Assembly (NCBI RefSeq): GCF_002878395.1
Contig: NC_061119.1
Span: forward strand, 19,891,830 to 19,955,829
From: Capsicum annuum
Lineage: Eukaryota; Streptophyta; Magnoliopsida; Solanales; Solanaceae
Direction: 5' to 3'
Length of the DNA: 64,000 nucleotides
Shown here piece after piece: positions 1 through 10,643 of the stretch. The notes under the pieces were generated by a model. It searched no databases and had not been told where the DNA came from. It saw only the letters and a list, made by a program, of their open reading frames with translations. The position numbers and the translations under genes were made by a program. Numbering within the stretch: position 1 is the stretch's first letter; each line of letters opens with the position of its first letter.

Positions 1-688
1 ACCCATCTCCGCCTTTGCCAGAAAGACGTGTAATCCAGAGCTGCAGATTGATTCCTTATATCAACCGAAACCAGAAGGAGTTAAGGAATACTTTGATGGA
101 ACAAAACTTGACCAGTATGTGCTTACGACTCCAGCTGAACAATTCATCACTCTGCATATGACCAAGAACTTTCCACAGCAGTGAAAAAGGTACAGCTTTA
201 CCCATGTCCATTTTGGTACAATTCGAATTACCTTGACTCATAAAGGGAAAGAAGGATAGCCGTTAAAGGCACGCTTTTCCCTTATTGATACTAGGTTTGA
301 AGAGTACCAACGTGCAACTTTGGGCACTCTGGACATCACATTGGACTCAGGGACAGTCGTTGCTACTATGTTCCCCAACTTCACCATGTCTCTCTCAGAT
401 CCATATCTTACAAAGGCACTGAGGCTTCAATCCTAAATCCTTGGAGCCACACCAAAGTATAGCCCTAGACAAACAATGTTACACTACCAGATAGTTTGGC
501 AATTCCAGAACCACAGAAGAAATCTATCCCTTCCTGGTGGCCACCACTCGTTATTTCTAACCATAGATACCACCAAAGGTACGATCCAGTGTATCGAAGT
601 CTCAAAAGATGTCCCAAAGGAAGAAATACTCATGATTCTTCCAAAATCATGGCTCAAAATTTATGAGATTATGAGAGTTCATCCTTAA
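1..688 (+). pseudogene. Movement-protein-like domain (30K superfamily), copy A, broken
   Basis: The conceptual product in shifting frames matches the intact-looking domain of copy B: a stretch ending in a beta-rich core (VTLDSGTV-like, then MFPNFTMSLSDP), followed by WQFQNHRRNLSLPGG and LILPKSW-type blocks (open part 476-688). This layout is that of the 30K-type movement proteins of plant pararetroviruses, which bind nucleic acid and act at plasmodesmata in living viruses. Stops interrupt it, for example just after the SLSDP block, where a stop falls at the place of a conserved Gln in the paralogous copy. The first 60 or so codons lie outside the window. It is not expected to be expressed. 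The assignment to the fold rests on motif recognition and should be checked with a profile search. Confidence 0.6.
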
Positions 689-1159
689 AATCTCCAGTCA
701 CCCATATTCGCTAGAAAACCTTATAGAACATCTCTCTCCGTCCATATGCATACCCTACCTGACACTTTTCTGGATGCAGAGAATTCAGATACAACAAATA
801 TGTCAAGCTACCTCAAACGCACCATGAACGATCAAGATTGGATTATACACTTTGGTCATGATGGGCATACAGTGCACTAGTTTAAAGACCCGTTCATAGG
901 ACACTGCCTATGGGATATCGATTGTGATTGCCAGAGATGCCAAAAGGACTGGTGGAATAATTTTGATGAGGAGGAAGAAGAACTGGAATGGGATAAGTAT
1001 TGGAGATTCCAGAAACCCCAATATCAAAGGCCTTCAGATGATGGAAGCAACAACCATCCATTTGAAGTATCCTACTAATAATAAGAATGGCCACCACTGC
1101 CTACTATATCCCAAAGTACACCCCCCAACTCCAGATCAGATCTTAATTCTGAACCCCCA
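689..1159 (+). other. Linker between movement-protein and coiled-coil regions, copy A
   Basis: This is low-complexity remnant coding sequence. One frame reads a Cys-rich patch (CDCQRC near 925-945) followed by an acidic run (DEEEEELEWD) and then Gln/Pro-rich text. Copy B keeps a diverged version at 6,600-6,750. No domain is recognised. Confidence 0.45.
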
Positions 1160-2560
1160 ATGTTCATAATATCTGAGACCAGTTCTTATTGTGCATTCCT
1201 ACCAAACTACCAAACCAGAAGGAATAACCAAAACTATGTTCCAAAATCACTACATGTTATTCCATCTATTGGACAAGAGGAGCTAGAAGCATCAACTCAA
1301 CATGCCATACTTATCAGAACACTAGAGAGCAGGATACAGGCTATACAGTTTGAAAGATGCCCGCTAGGATCCTCAATACTATATTTTCTTGACCAACAAA
1401 AGAATGAAAGAGCCTCGTTGGAGCAACAAATCCATCTTTTGAAATACGGATGCACCATATTTCCTACAGCATATTCTTCATAAGGATTAAGCCAACCTTT
1501 TCCCACCTCTCCACCTTATTCAATGTTATTTATTCCATCCCCAATAGAGGAACAGAAGGAGTTTGACATTACCAAGTTCGTATAGAAAAAGAAGGATGCC
1601 ATGGCATCTAAAAAGGAATCCAAGATGGCATAAAATGAGGTTAAAAAAATAAAGTATTCTAGACAAGCCCCACAACAGACTGATAAGTCGATTAGAAGTC
1701 ATGCTGCTCTTACACTGGATCTTATTATCCCAGACAATGATTCAGAGGTCCAAATTATAGAATCACAATTCAGAGAGAGATAAAATGAAGTATGGAGATC
1801 CACCATACAATGTCTTCTCGATAAAAAGGGTCTTATGAAGGACAACTCCATCATCCCAAGTCAAGTTATCTCTCAATCCGATGATGCAAATTTTGGGAAT
1901 GCCATTACTCAACAAGTTCTGAAGATTAGCCCAAAAGAAATTTTTTTGAAAGCCATCGATGATCTCTTTGGCCTTGAAACTGAGAGAGAGAAAGAACACT
2001 CATCCACCACTAACACCATGGATGTATGTTTTGAAATCGGTGATGGAACATTCTTTGAAGACACAGAAGAAAAGAATGTTTCATCTGTTTATACTCCAAC
2101 ATAGATGATAGATTTTGATGCTACTGCTAATGATCCAGCACATACTGGTAAACCTAACACAATCGATGCTGAATTTATAGTAGAAGAAGACTATCCACCA
2201 ATATACATGAACCAGAGGTCTCCAATGTCGTCGACAACCAAGACAAGATTATGGATGATCCAATCCCAGAAAGAAGGCCAGATCCAGGTACACCAATGAG
2301 AAAGATCATGGGAATTGGATTTTACACCTCACCCTCGATGATATTAAGATTTTATCTTGGCCTCAACAGATATAGGATTTCTATACTTGGATGGTGATAA
2401 AGAATCTAGCAGATCAAGAGAAATACATGATATAATCCAAATTCACGTCTAGATTCTCTGGCATACATAGGGATTGGTGGGATGCTCTTAGGATTTCAGA
2501 CAAGAACACCTATCTCATCATAAAATTGAATCCTATACGAGGTAGTTTGAAGAGATAGCT
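1160..2560 (+). pseudogene. Coiled-coil and capsid-like region, copy A
   Basis: Codons 1,160-1,483 are open and carry a heptad-like segment (HAILIRTLESRIQAIQFE, then LDQQKNERASLEQQIHLL) that copy B shares at 6,880-7,040. After a degraded Lys-rich spacer (about 1,560-2,300), residues around 2,370-2,530 read a capsid-like block (FYTWMVIKNLADQEKYM, then FTSRFSGIHRDWWDALR). The SGxxRDWWD motif is typical of plant pararetrovirus and retroelement capsid regions as I recall them. The reading frame then jumps near 2,540 to the downstream domain, so the zinc knuckles found in copy B are missing here. Several stops and frameshifts make it a pseudogene. Confidence 0.55.
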
Positions 2561-3400
2561 GATCATGAAGGAATCTATCTCATCATGGAGGATGATCTTG
2601 AATCGATCTTCTCGCTGGAAGAAGAACCGATAGAGAACACCCTCTTTTCCATAGACGTGTATGAAGATTCAGGCAATATCTATGCTGATGATCTCTATCT
2701 GATATCCAGCAATGGAGAAGAAAACTAACACCAAGACAGTCAAATCCTTATGCTCAACATGGAAAGAATACTATATTTTGGGCTAGCAGACTACCCTCCA
2801 GATCTGTTCAACCAGTATATGGATCCCTTCGATCTATCCATCCTCCGAGAAAGAAGAACCTTCTGCGAGCTTCAAGTGTTCAAAAAGTATGAAAGATCCA
2901 TCTTGAAGCTTTTCGGAGTACACCCAGAGTATCCCTTCTGCCATGTGTTTATTGCTTCCCGCAAGAACTCTTATGGCTATTTTGGTACCTGTGCTACTAG
3001 CACTACATCCTCATGGAGTTCAAGTGCGATGTCTTTAGGTATTTTGATCGAATCCAGCCAACTCTGAAGAGATTTATGCTGTGGTTCAAGCCACAAGAAT
3101 ACTGGGTTCAATGCTTCAAAGATTCCTATGATGCACTGGTCTTTATGCTGTATTGTCCTGTCGAAATCTTAGGCCACGACATCCAAGCTCAAACAGAGAT
3201 TTCACTCTTCTGGAAATTTCCTATATCCGTACTCTTCCTGGAAAATAAATACTATGAAGCTCAATGCCTTATTTTCTAGCAGAAAAGATGCATTCCAAGA
3301 GAAATCTGGCCGAAGGAATGGGGAAAATAGAACTACGTAGACGACGTTCATCCCCACTGGGATCATGTTCGACGAGCACCAAAAGAATACCAACCATAAT
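2561..3400 (+). pseudogene. C-terminal domain of the polyprotein, copy A
   Basis: Two open pieces (2,750-3,067 and 3,013-3,279) in different frames together match copies B and C: a block DLFNQYMDP...ILRERRTF...LQVFKKYERSILKLFG and then RIQPTLKRFMLWF...SYDALVFMLYCPVEILGHD...ISLFWKF. I know this type of block from the C-terminal end of plant pararetrovirus-like polyproteins, downstream of RNase H. Its function is unknown to me. It follows the gag-like region directly, so the whole enzymatic portion is missing. The frameshift near 3,020-3,060 breaks it. Confidence 0.55.
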
Positions 3401-3654
3401 ATGAAATCACAAGGGATGAAGTCACTGTCTCTATCACAAGTATCCGACTAAAATTTCCCCAGTAAGAATGCGAACATTCATCATTAAGAAGGAGTTACTT
3501 CACCAGATCGATAAAGAAAAGCTTGGAAGGGTAAAAATGCCTTAGGCAGAAATACGAAGTAGATTGGTGGATGGAAGAAGGATACGCGACCATGCCACCA
3601 CCAGCTCTATACAGCACCAATGCTTGAGAGATGACATTAGATGACATATGCAAG

Positions 3655-3800
3655 AAAGATACCCTCTTCAATAGGTTACCCTCCTCTCCAAGGAAACCCT
3701 GTTAGATGGGTTACCCTCGTCAGTAGGTCACTTTTTCTAGTGGGTTAACCTTATCTCCAAGGAAATTATCCTCAGTGGGTTGCCCTTTTAAATGGGTTTG
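3655..3800 (+). repeat. GGTTACC-type word array, copy A
   Basis: There are four or five degenerate copies of the self-complementary word GGGTTACCC, alternating with CTCCAAGGAAA-type spacers. The array sits between the end of the coding remnant and the TATA box. Copies B and C have better-preserved versions. Confidence 0.7.
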
Positions 3801-4163
3801 TTCAAGCTGCTGAATCAGCTACTTCGAAGAAAAGAAGCTTATCCACCTGCTTGTAAGTTGCCTGTGAAGCTGTTGATACACCTGCTTGTAAGCTGCTGAC
3901 TCACCTGCTTGCACATGTTCTCACGTGCTAGCAACATAGCATGTTTTATTTTTATTTGGCCCTCTACATATTAGTAGGGCCTAGTGTGAATAAATATAAG
4001 GCCTATCCAGTCATAAAAGATAATGCTTATCCCTTCCAAAAGGATAAGACTTATCCTTATTAACGGATAATGCCTATCCCTTAGCTGTTAGGATAGGATT
4101 GTAATATTTTATTTCATGTTTACCCATTGTATATATTAGATTATCTAGTAAGCTTCCTTTCTC

Positions 4164-4170
4164 TATAAAA
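4164..4170 (+). promoter_or_regulatory. TATA box of the copy A/B intergenic promoter
   Basis: TATAAAA stands in a context (CTCTATAAAAGG) kept in all three copies, with a poly(A) signal 76 bases downstream. This is the usual arrangement at the start of a terminally redundant transcript. It is inferred from sequence only. Confidence 0.7.
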
Positions 4171-4245
4171 GGTATCATGATTCATTTGCTCCACCTATCA
4201 TTGGCTCTACCTAAAAAACCTTTTGTATAGTTTCTCTCTGCTATC

Positions 4246-4251
4246 AATAAA
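4246..4251 (+). terminator. Poly(A) signal AATAAA
   Basis: AATAAA lies 76 bases after the TATA box, so it would fall within a redundant R region. The matching site in copy B reads AATTAAA, with another AATAAA slightly upstream at 10,684. Confidence 0.5.
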
Positions 4252-5243
4252 ATTGTTTATTGGCTAAACTCTCTTGCTCTTGCTTTTTCTCTTCCAAAGG
4301 GATGGGTACTTTGATCCTCTAGGTTATAATAGAGGGTTAAGGAAATACTACGGCAAAGTGCTAGCTTGTTGCGATGGCAATAATGGCACCCCGAAGTTAC
4401 TTTCCATGTTTATGAAATAAAGTTGGCTTTGTCCACGTAACATAGATGCCTAAATACTTTCCATGAATAATGAAGTTGGAGTTGTCCACACGACGTAGAT
4501 GTCTAAGTCCTTTCCATGTATATGAAACGAAATTGGCTTAGTCCATGCCATAGCTTTCCGAAAAGATTCAATTTCTGTGAAAGAACACGTAGATCTGGGG
4601 TCTGCCTTAGTACACATATTGTTCTGCATTCGTTTGAGGGCAACAGGCTAGGGAGAGACGCTGTAAGACCCATTTTAGGAAAATATGAAACAATCTTGTA
4701 CTAAGGTGACAAGGGATCTCATGTGTTCTAAGACGGGCAAAGTCAAGCTATCCCTCTTTTGGGTTGTGAAGGCTTTGTTACCAAGGCAAACCATCCTTGA
4801 TGTGTAGTTTGCAGTTTTGAAGCCATGCCATCTCGTTAAGAGTTGTGAAGGCTTTTTGGCTAAAATTAATCCGTCTATACGGATGCATAGCTCAGTCGTA
4901 GGAAAGCTGTGGTGTGTAGATTCAAAGCTTTGATTTCGTATGGCATGCAGCCTATATGGTCCTGATTCGCCTGTCATGTTAGAAAGGTTAGTCTCTGTGT
5001 CTATGGTGTCGATAAAATCTTTGAATTGTTATGGTATACCACCTCCATGGTGTTGAAACCCATTGGAAAGTTTGTCTCTGTGTCTGTGGTGTTGTGGTTT
5101 TTTACGAAAGCTTTGATTTCATACAAAGTGCCGCCTACATGTTCGTGAAACCCTTTTTCATGTTGGAAAATTTGGGGTCTGTTGCCTAGCTTCTGGCCGA
5201 TCTCGCTGGCAGCCTTCTGTTCGCCCTTGCCTCCCCGTCTATT
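4252..5243 (+). other. Long untranslated leader upstream of the primer site
   Basis: About 1 kb lies between the presumed transcript start and the primer site, with no credible gene. It contains near-repeats of a phrase around ACTTTCCATG...TTGTCCA...GTAGATG (three times, 4,390-4,520) and of GTTGTGAAGGCTTT (twice, 4,770-4,855). The inverted copy C carries the same leader at 11,031-11,500. A long structured leader is normal for pararetroviruses. Confidence 0.5.
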
Positions 5244-5256
5244 TGGTATCAGAGCC
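5244..5256 (+). other. Primer-binding site, initiator tRNA-Met
   Basis: TGGTATCAGAGCC is the exact complement of the 3' end of plant initiator tRNA-Met, used by most plant pararetroviruses and many LTR elements to prime minus-strand synthesis. It marks the start of copy B. Confidence 0.85.
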
Positions 5257-5623
5257 ATCCTCACTCCCAGAGGGCGGAAGGAAGCTGGAGTTTGCATCCA
5301 TCTCTGCTGATTGCAAACACGTGAGACTGATTTATATTTTTTTTTTTTTTTACTTTTCCCTTTTACTTAAGTCATAGTTTTCATTTGCATATCAGAGTCA
5401 GTGTTTACAAACTACCAAAGTATGTGTCTTGTACATAATCGAGTCGTGGTTTCTTTCCTTAGATTTTAGAGCAAATATTTGTTTTGTTTTATCCTTAGAT
5501 ACTTAGCACAAATATAGAGTCAGTCCAAAAAACCACAAAAAGATTTTCATTTTATTAAGTCGCTTCCCTAGAATTTTAGAACAAATCCATCGAGTCTTTA
5601 TAGTTCAAAAAAATACAAAAAAT

Positions 5624-6470
5624 ATGTCTACTACAGAGTCCCCGTCTAGTTTATGTAATCCTTCTGTCCAGATAAACATGGCTACCACTTCTAGTTGTAC
5701 ATTGTTAAGTAAAATGGACTATATATATGAAGTAGAGGTGTTACCATCACAACAACAGATGTGTACCACACCGTTACAAAATGACTATTCAGCTATTGCC
5801 AAAAAGGTATGCAATCCGAGGATGATGATTCACTCCATGGTCCAACAAAAGATGCAAGGAGTGAAGGAATATGTTTCTGCAACACCACTTGTTCAGCACC
5901 CTATTCTGGTAACTCGAGAAGTACAGTTCATATCACTACAAATGCCAGAGGACTTTTCGCAGCAATGGGAAAGTCTTGGATTTACTCATCTCTATATTGG
6001 TGCTGTGCGAATTGGGTTGAAATATTAGGTGAGAAAAGGCCGACCAGTTGTGGTGCATCTTTCTCTTCTTAATACTAGATTCAATAAGTACCAACATGCG
6101 AACTTAAGTACATCGGAGATGATTCTGGATGATGATGGTACAGTCTTTGTCACTATGTTCTCTGACATCAACATACCGTTAGCTGATCCACATCTAATGA
6201 AGGCATTGAAGATCCAGGTCTAGATTCTCGATGCTCCATAGAACAAAGATGCCAGTCAAGAAACTCTCCACTGTCAGATAGCCTGGCGAGTTCAGAACCA
6301 TGACATGAACCTACTTCCTTCAAATGGCAAGAACTCTCTGTTCTTGACCATCGCCAATAGAACCACAGAGTGTACCAAAATCCTGAGAAACATATCCTGG
6401 GATGAACTGGTCAGCATTATCCTAGCTTCATGGGTCATTAACTATGAGAAGTTGAGAGCCCATCCTTAGC
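5624..6470 (+). pseudogene. Movement-protein-like domain (30K superfamily), copy B
   Basis: The likely start is the ATG at 5,624, the first in frame after the primer site and spacer. The frame stays open for 134 codons, meets a TAG at 6,026-6,028, continues in the same frame to a second TAG ending at 6,223, then goes on in degraded form to about 6,470. Visible blocks are the LQMPEDFSQQWES motif, GFTHLYIGAVRIGLKY, RKGRPVVVHLSLLNTRF, GTVFVTMFSDINIPLADPHL and, after the second stop, WRVQNHDMNL. This order is that of the 30K-type movement domain seen in plant pararetroviruses. The stop at 6,221-6,223 stands where Gln is expected (CAG to TAG). Confidence in the domain is fair, in function nil. Confidence 0.65.
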
Positions 6471-7890
6471 CTCTCAATTCTAATGATGATTCCAACCACC
6501 ACTATCTCAAAAGGCCACCCAAAACCACCTTGGATATCCCCATGTACAACCCAAGTAATGATTTTTCAGATGTAAAGGACTCGGATACCATCCTTAAATT
6601 CCTCATTGGCTTTATAAGACAACATGATTGGATAAAGAACTTCAATCATGAGTGTCGTAGTTTGCTGTAGTGTAAATGCCCTTTCTCAGGACATTACCCA
6701 TGGAAGACTAATTCTGACTATCGAATCTGCAGAACAAATGCTGTTGTGGCTACTTAACCTGAGATGCTTATGATGCCCTTCTCTACATCCAGTCACACAG
6801 ATGCTTACCTGTCAAACTATCAATCTGAAGAGGATAACCAAATCCAAGCTCCAATATTACCATATGTTATTCGATCAGAGAATGCTTCAGTAACCCCTCA
6901 ACACGCCATACTTATTAGAGCACTGGAAAGCGGGCTGCAAACTATACAGTCTGAGAAATTCCCAATAGACTCCTCAATACTATATTTTCTTGACAATAAC
7001 GAAAGGAAATGGACTCGTTGGAAGAACAAATCAATCTCCTAAAATACGATCATGTTAAACTCTAGAATGCCCAAAAAATGACCATATTTCCCAAAACACA
7101 TCTATCATAAGGCCCAGTCCAGCCCTTTTCCACCATCCCACCTCGTCCATCCATACCAACATTGTTTTCTCCAGCTTCCAAGGATGAATAAGAGGAGTTC
7201 GACATCACTAAGTTTGTATGGGAGAGGAAGAATACCATGGCAGCTCAAAAGAAATATGAACGTACCATACAACAAAAAGCCAAAGTTGGTACTGTATTCC
7301 TACATGGCCATTCTAGACTAGAATTGGGCTAACCACCTCTGCTTTGTTCATCTATAAGATTCACTACTACATTAGAAGATGAATAGATGAGGAGATATTC
7401 CATGACACGAAGGGTCGAGAAGATAAAGTATTTTGGCCGGGTTCCATATGATACTAATAAGATGGTGTTGATAAACACTCCCATCAGCCAAGGTCTAATT
7501 GCTACAGTCTCAACTGATGATCTTGAGATCTAGAGAACAGATAGGCAATATGATCCATTAGAGGTTCCTTTTATCCAGAGAGCATCACCAAACTGTGATC
7601 TAAAAGAAAAATTACAGGACGACAAGGACAATGATGTTGATCCAACATACATGATAATCACAAGTTGTGCACGAGATTCCACCTGTCCAAAAGATCTCTT
7701 CCAGATCCCCATTGAGGAATCCCATAACGGTTCTCAAAAGTAATGATAAAATCACTGAATTGATCTACCTCAATCCAGCTGATGCTATTGTTGTTGTTCA
7801 AATGGATGATGGGCTTATACAATAACAGTCATCACACTATTAAGCTCCCATCCTTTCGAGAAGCACAAGGAAACTTTATTCAGCAACCTC
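6471..7890 (+). pseudogene. Linker, coiled coil and degraded spacer, copy B
   Basis: The only long open part is 6,764-7,042, whose residues 40-80 match the coiled coil of copy A (HAILIRALESGLQTIQSEK, SSILYFLDNNERK). The rest (7,043-7,890) is a Lys/Pro-rich spacer, interrupted in all frames, that parallels 1,480-2,300 in copy A. A KFVWERK-type phrase near 7,215 has a counterpart near 1,580. No other domain is seen. Confidence 0.5.
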
Positions 7891-9050
7891 ATGTCGGATG
7901 AATATTCCCAATCTCTCCACTCTGTTGATATACATATGGATCCAGTACTAAAACTAGAAGGGTCTCCCCAGCTATCAAGATGTCAGGCAAGGCACAGGAG
8001 ATACATGCAGTTCAGATGCGCCAGAAAGAAAAAAACACCGAACAAAGAGTTGCTGACCGACAAAGGTGATAAATCCTCCAAGAAGATAGATCTAGGAAAA
8101 CACAAATGCTTCATCTTCTATGACAAAGGATGCCTTGCAAAAGAATGTCCTAAGTTCAAAAAAGTGAAGAGAGAAGTGCATTTCTCAATGAATTCCATGG
8201 ATTGTCATGAAGATCTTGATGATCCTTATCCAGTTGCAGAAGAAATTCTTAGATCTGCATTCAACATAGAGAAGAAAATATCTGAGGACATCTTTATAGC
8301 ATCCAATCACTATCTTTCATTAGTAAACAGTTATCTAGTCCTACCGGTGACTTCTATGCTGATAAACATATCAAAATCGATGAGGATGCTTTACAGTAAT
8401 CAATCTAATTGCCTGAGGAGGAATGTCCATCTATGTTAGAGAAACACTTCAGCAAACCAGTGGTCTCTGAACCAGTCTCTGAGCAATTCCAGCTGACGAG
8501 TGATCCAGTCCCAGAAAAAAGGCAAGAACCAACATTAGAGGCGGAGAAAACTATTACTACAACTCTATCCCTACCTCAAGACTTCAAAATGAGTAGGAAT
8601 CTAGCTGAAGGAGATAAACACATGATATTTCCAGATTGATCATCCAAAATCCTATTGAATTCCTTCTACAAAGGTGTGAACTATGCCGGGCAAGTCATCC
8701 TCCAGGCCTTTTACAGTCTATGCTTGAAGATATCTATACTGGAGCAGATTATTAGGAACTACCCAGTTCTTGATTCTTATTGCAGCATGAACTATCGTGT
8801 TATGAAGTCCAATTGCATGTGTTCAAGTTATCAGACGGGATCTCAATGAAAGCTAATGTTCAGGAGATTCAAAATACCTAGGCCACCAGACGACAAGCTT
8901 AAGGTAGTATGGTAAACTAGGTATTTCAGGTGAAGAAGCCCATTAGATTACCCGAGAAGAATAATGGGTGCTTCATATGTAAAAAGCCTGGTCACTTTGC
9001 AAAAGACTATCCTCAACTTAAGGAGTTGAAAGACGTTGTCCACCTATTTA
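7891..9050 (+). pseudogene. Capsid C-terminal region with two zinc knuckles, copy B
   Basis: The open part 7,891-8,439 holds a Lys/Arg-rich stretch and a degenerate knuckle around 8,104-8,155 (CFIFYDKGCLAKEC; the second Cys and the His are changed). A second knuckle around 8,965-9,010 reads CFICKKPGHFAKDY, with the last Cys replaced by Tyr. Such CCHC knuckles bind the genomic RNA in gag or capsid proteins. Having two knuckles about 850 bases apart, each followed by a similar VHF/VHL and DLD/DNLE phrase, suggests an internal duplication in this copy. Frameshifts between 8,400 and 8,900 break the frame. Copy A lacks both. Confidence 0.55.
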
Positions 9051-9800
9051 AATAGATATCTGATCATGTTGAAATCTATCTCCACCAAAAGGATAACCTT
9101 GAATTGGTCTTCTTTCTAAAAGAAGAATCGATGAAGGACAACATCTTCCTCGTAGATATTTATTCAGGAGATGTCTATGCTGTTTATCTCTACCTGATAT
9201 CCATCATCGGAGAAGACACCCAGATATTGGACACTCAGTCTATCATGCTCAACACATCAGGAATATTATCTTTCAAGCTAATAGATTGCTCTCTAGATCT
9301 GTTCAATAGATATTTGGATCCTTCAAATCCATCTATCCTACGAGAAAGCCAGACTTTCAACAAGCTTCAAGTATTCAACAGGCACAACAAATCCATCTTA
9401 AAGCTACTTGGAGAACATCTAAGATATCTTTTCTATTATGTGTTTATCACACTAACTGATGATTCCCAGCAAGGACTCCTAAGGTTATTCTAGTACATAT
9501 GCTTCCAGTACTACACTACCGTGGATTTCAAGTATTATGCCTTCAGGCATCATGATCAAATCCAACCAACTCCAAAGAGATTCATGCTATACTGTATTTG
9601 ATGGTTAAAAGATTCCTGCGATGCAACGGTCTTGAAGTTGTATCACCTGGTAGGAATCACAGGCCATGAAGTCCAAACCAAGTTGAAATTTCACTACTCT
9701 AGAAATTTTCTGATGTAATGCTCTATCTTGAAGATGAATGTTGTGAAGAACAATGCTCCACTCTTTAGCAAAGCAGATGCATTCCAAGGGAATACACCAA
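9051..9800 (+). pseudogene. C-terminal domain of the polyprotein, copy B
   Basis: The open stretch 9,104-9,493 reads acidic text (DIYSGDVYAVYLYLIS) and then DLFNRYLDPSNPSILRESQTF, LQVFNRHNKSILKLLGEH and YYVFITLTDDS. After a stop near 9,491, a shifted frame reads IQPTPKRFMLY, DSCDATVLKLYHLVGITGHE up to about 9,700. It matches copies A and C. The domain is of unknown function and lies after RNase H in the autonomous relatives I recall. Here it directly follows the knuckle region. Confidence 0.55.
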
Positions 9801-10099
9801 GGATCATTCGTACTTGGATAAAGTCAGACGATCAACCAAAGGATATCAGCCACCGTATGAAGTCAAAACTGATAAAGCCATAAGCATACAGATGAAGGAT
9901 CCAACATAGAAATGCAGAGATCCATATAAAAGAAAGAGTTACTTCACCAGATCAATGAAGAGATGCTTGGAAGGCCAAGAACGCTTTAGGCAGAAGCACA
10001 AAGTAGATTGGTAGATGGAAGAAGGATACCCAACCTCGCCGCCACCGGCTCCATCCAACGCCGATGCCTAAGAGATGACGTCAGATACATGTGTAAGAA

Positions 10100-10275
10100 A
10101 TTTAACTTCTCCAACAGGTTACCCTTTCTGGTGGGTTACCCTCTCCAGAGAGTTACCCTTTCCAGTGGGTTACCCTTCTCTCCAAGGAAACGCTGTCAGA
10201 GGGTTACCCTTTCCCGTAGGTTATCCTCATCTCCAAGAAACCCTCCTCTGTGGGTTACCTTTTCAGATAGGTTTC
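10100..10275 (+). repeat. GGGTTACCC word array, copy B
   Basis: There are eight or so copies of GGTTACC-type words with local spacing near 18 or 36 bases (CCAGTGGGTTACCC, CAGAGGGTTACCC). The word is palindromic around its central T/A. CTCCAAGGAAA-type phrases separate groups of words. The array lies about 370-530 bases upstream of the TATA box. A long reading frame across it is a by-product of the repeat. Confidence 0.75.
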
Positions 10276-10636
10276 TTGAAGCTACTGACTTAGCCACTTC
10301 TAAGAAAAAGAGCTTATCCACCTGCTTGCAAGATGCCTAAGAAGCTGTTGATGCACCTGCTTGCAAGCTGCTAACTCACCTGCTTGCACATGCTGTCACA
10401 TGCCAACAACATAGTTTGTTTTATTTTATTTGGCCCCCACATGTTAGTAGGACCCGGTATGAATAAATATAATGCCTATACAGTTGTAAAAGATAATGCT
10501 TATCCCTTCCAAAAGGATAAGACTTATCCTTATTAATGGATAATGCCTATCCCTTAGCTATTAGGATAGGATTGTAATATTTTATTTCATGTTTATCTGT
10601 AGAATAGCTTAGCTTAGCTAGTAATATTCCTTCCTC
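10276..10636 (+). other. Intergenic promoter-proximal region, copy B
   Basis: There is no gene here. It holds repeated CACCTGCTTGCAAG phrases (about 10,319, 10,355 and 10,378) and alternating GGATAAG/CTTATCC words between 10,490 and 10,570 (ATAATGCTTATCCC, AAAAGGATAAGACTTATCC) that form dyads. GATAAG and its complement are known I-box/GATA-type cores in plant promoters; a regulatory role here is inferred. Confidence 0.45.
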
Positions 10637-10643
10637 TATAAAA
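10637..10643 (+). promoter_or_regulatory. TATA box, copy B
   Basis: TATAAAA in the conserved CCTCTATAAAAGG context, collinear with the copy A site at 4,164. Confidence 0.65.

Larger units (their letters stand above)
1..5243 (+). mobile_element. Pararetrovirus-like element, copy A (5' end cut by window edge)
   Basis: This stretch aligns along its length with copy B (position 1 here corresponds to about 5,783 there). It holds a movement-protein-like domain, coiled coil, capsid-like region, a C-terminal domain, a GGTTACC-rich array, a TATA box, a poly(A) signal and a leader that runs into the initiator-tRNA-Met primer site of copy B. No protease, reverse transcriptase or RNase H motif is visible. 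The single shared non-coding region between A and B fits a head-to-tail concatemer of a circular pararetroviral genome; a tandem LTR element sharing one LTR would look the same. I favour the pararetrovirus reading because of the movement protein and the lack of clear TG...CA LTR ends. Confidence 0.65.

Noticed and set aside
3660..5243. Calling the copy A/B intergenic region a conventional LTR
   Set aside because: No TG...CA boundary pair with target duplications could be found, and copy C joins tail-to-tail inside it; kept as intergenic region plus leader, with the LTR reading as an alternative.
5244..5256. Reading the PBS matches as tRNA gene fragments
   Set aside because: Only the 13-18 bases complementary to a tRNA 3' end are present, at the exact place of retroelement primer sites.
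10008..10340. Open frames across the GGGTTACCC array (110 and 72 codons)
   Set aside because: They owe their length to the repeat, have no counterpart in copies A and C and lie after the coding remnant.
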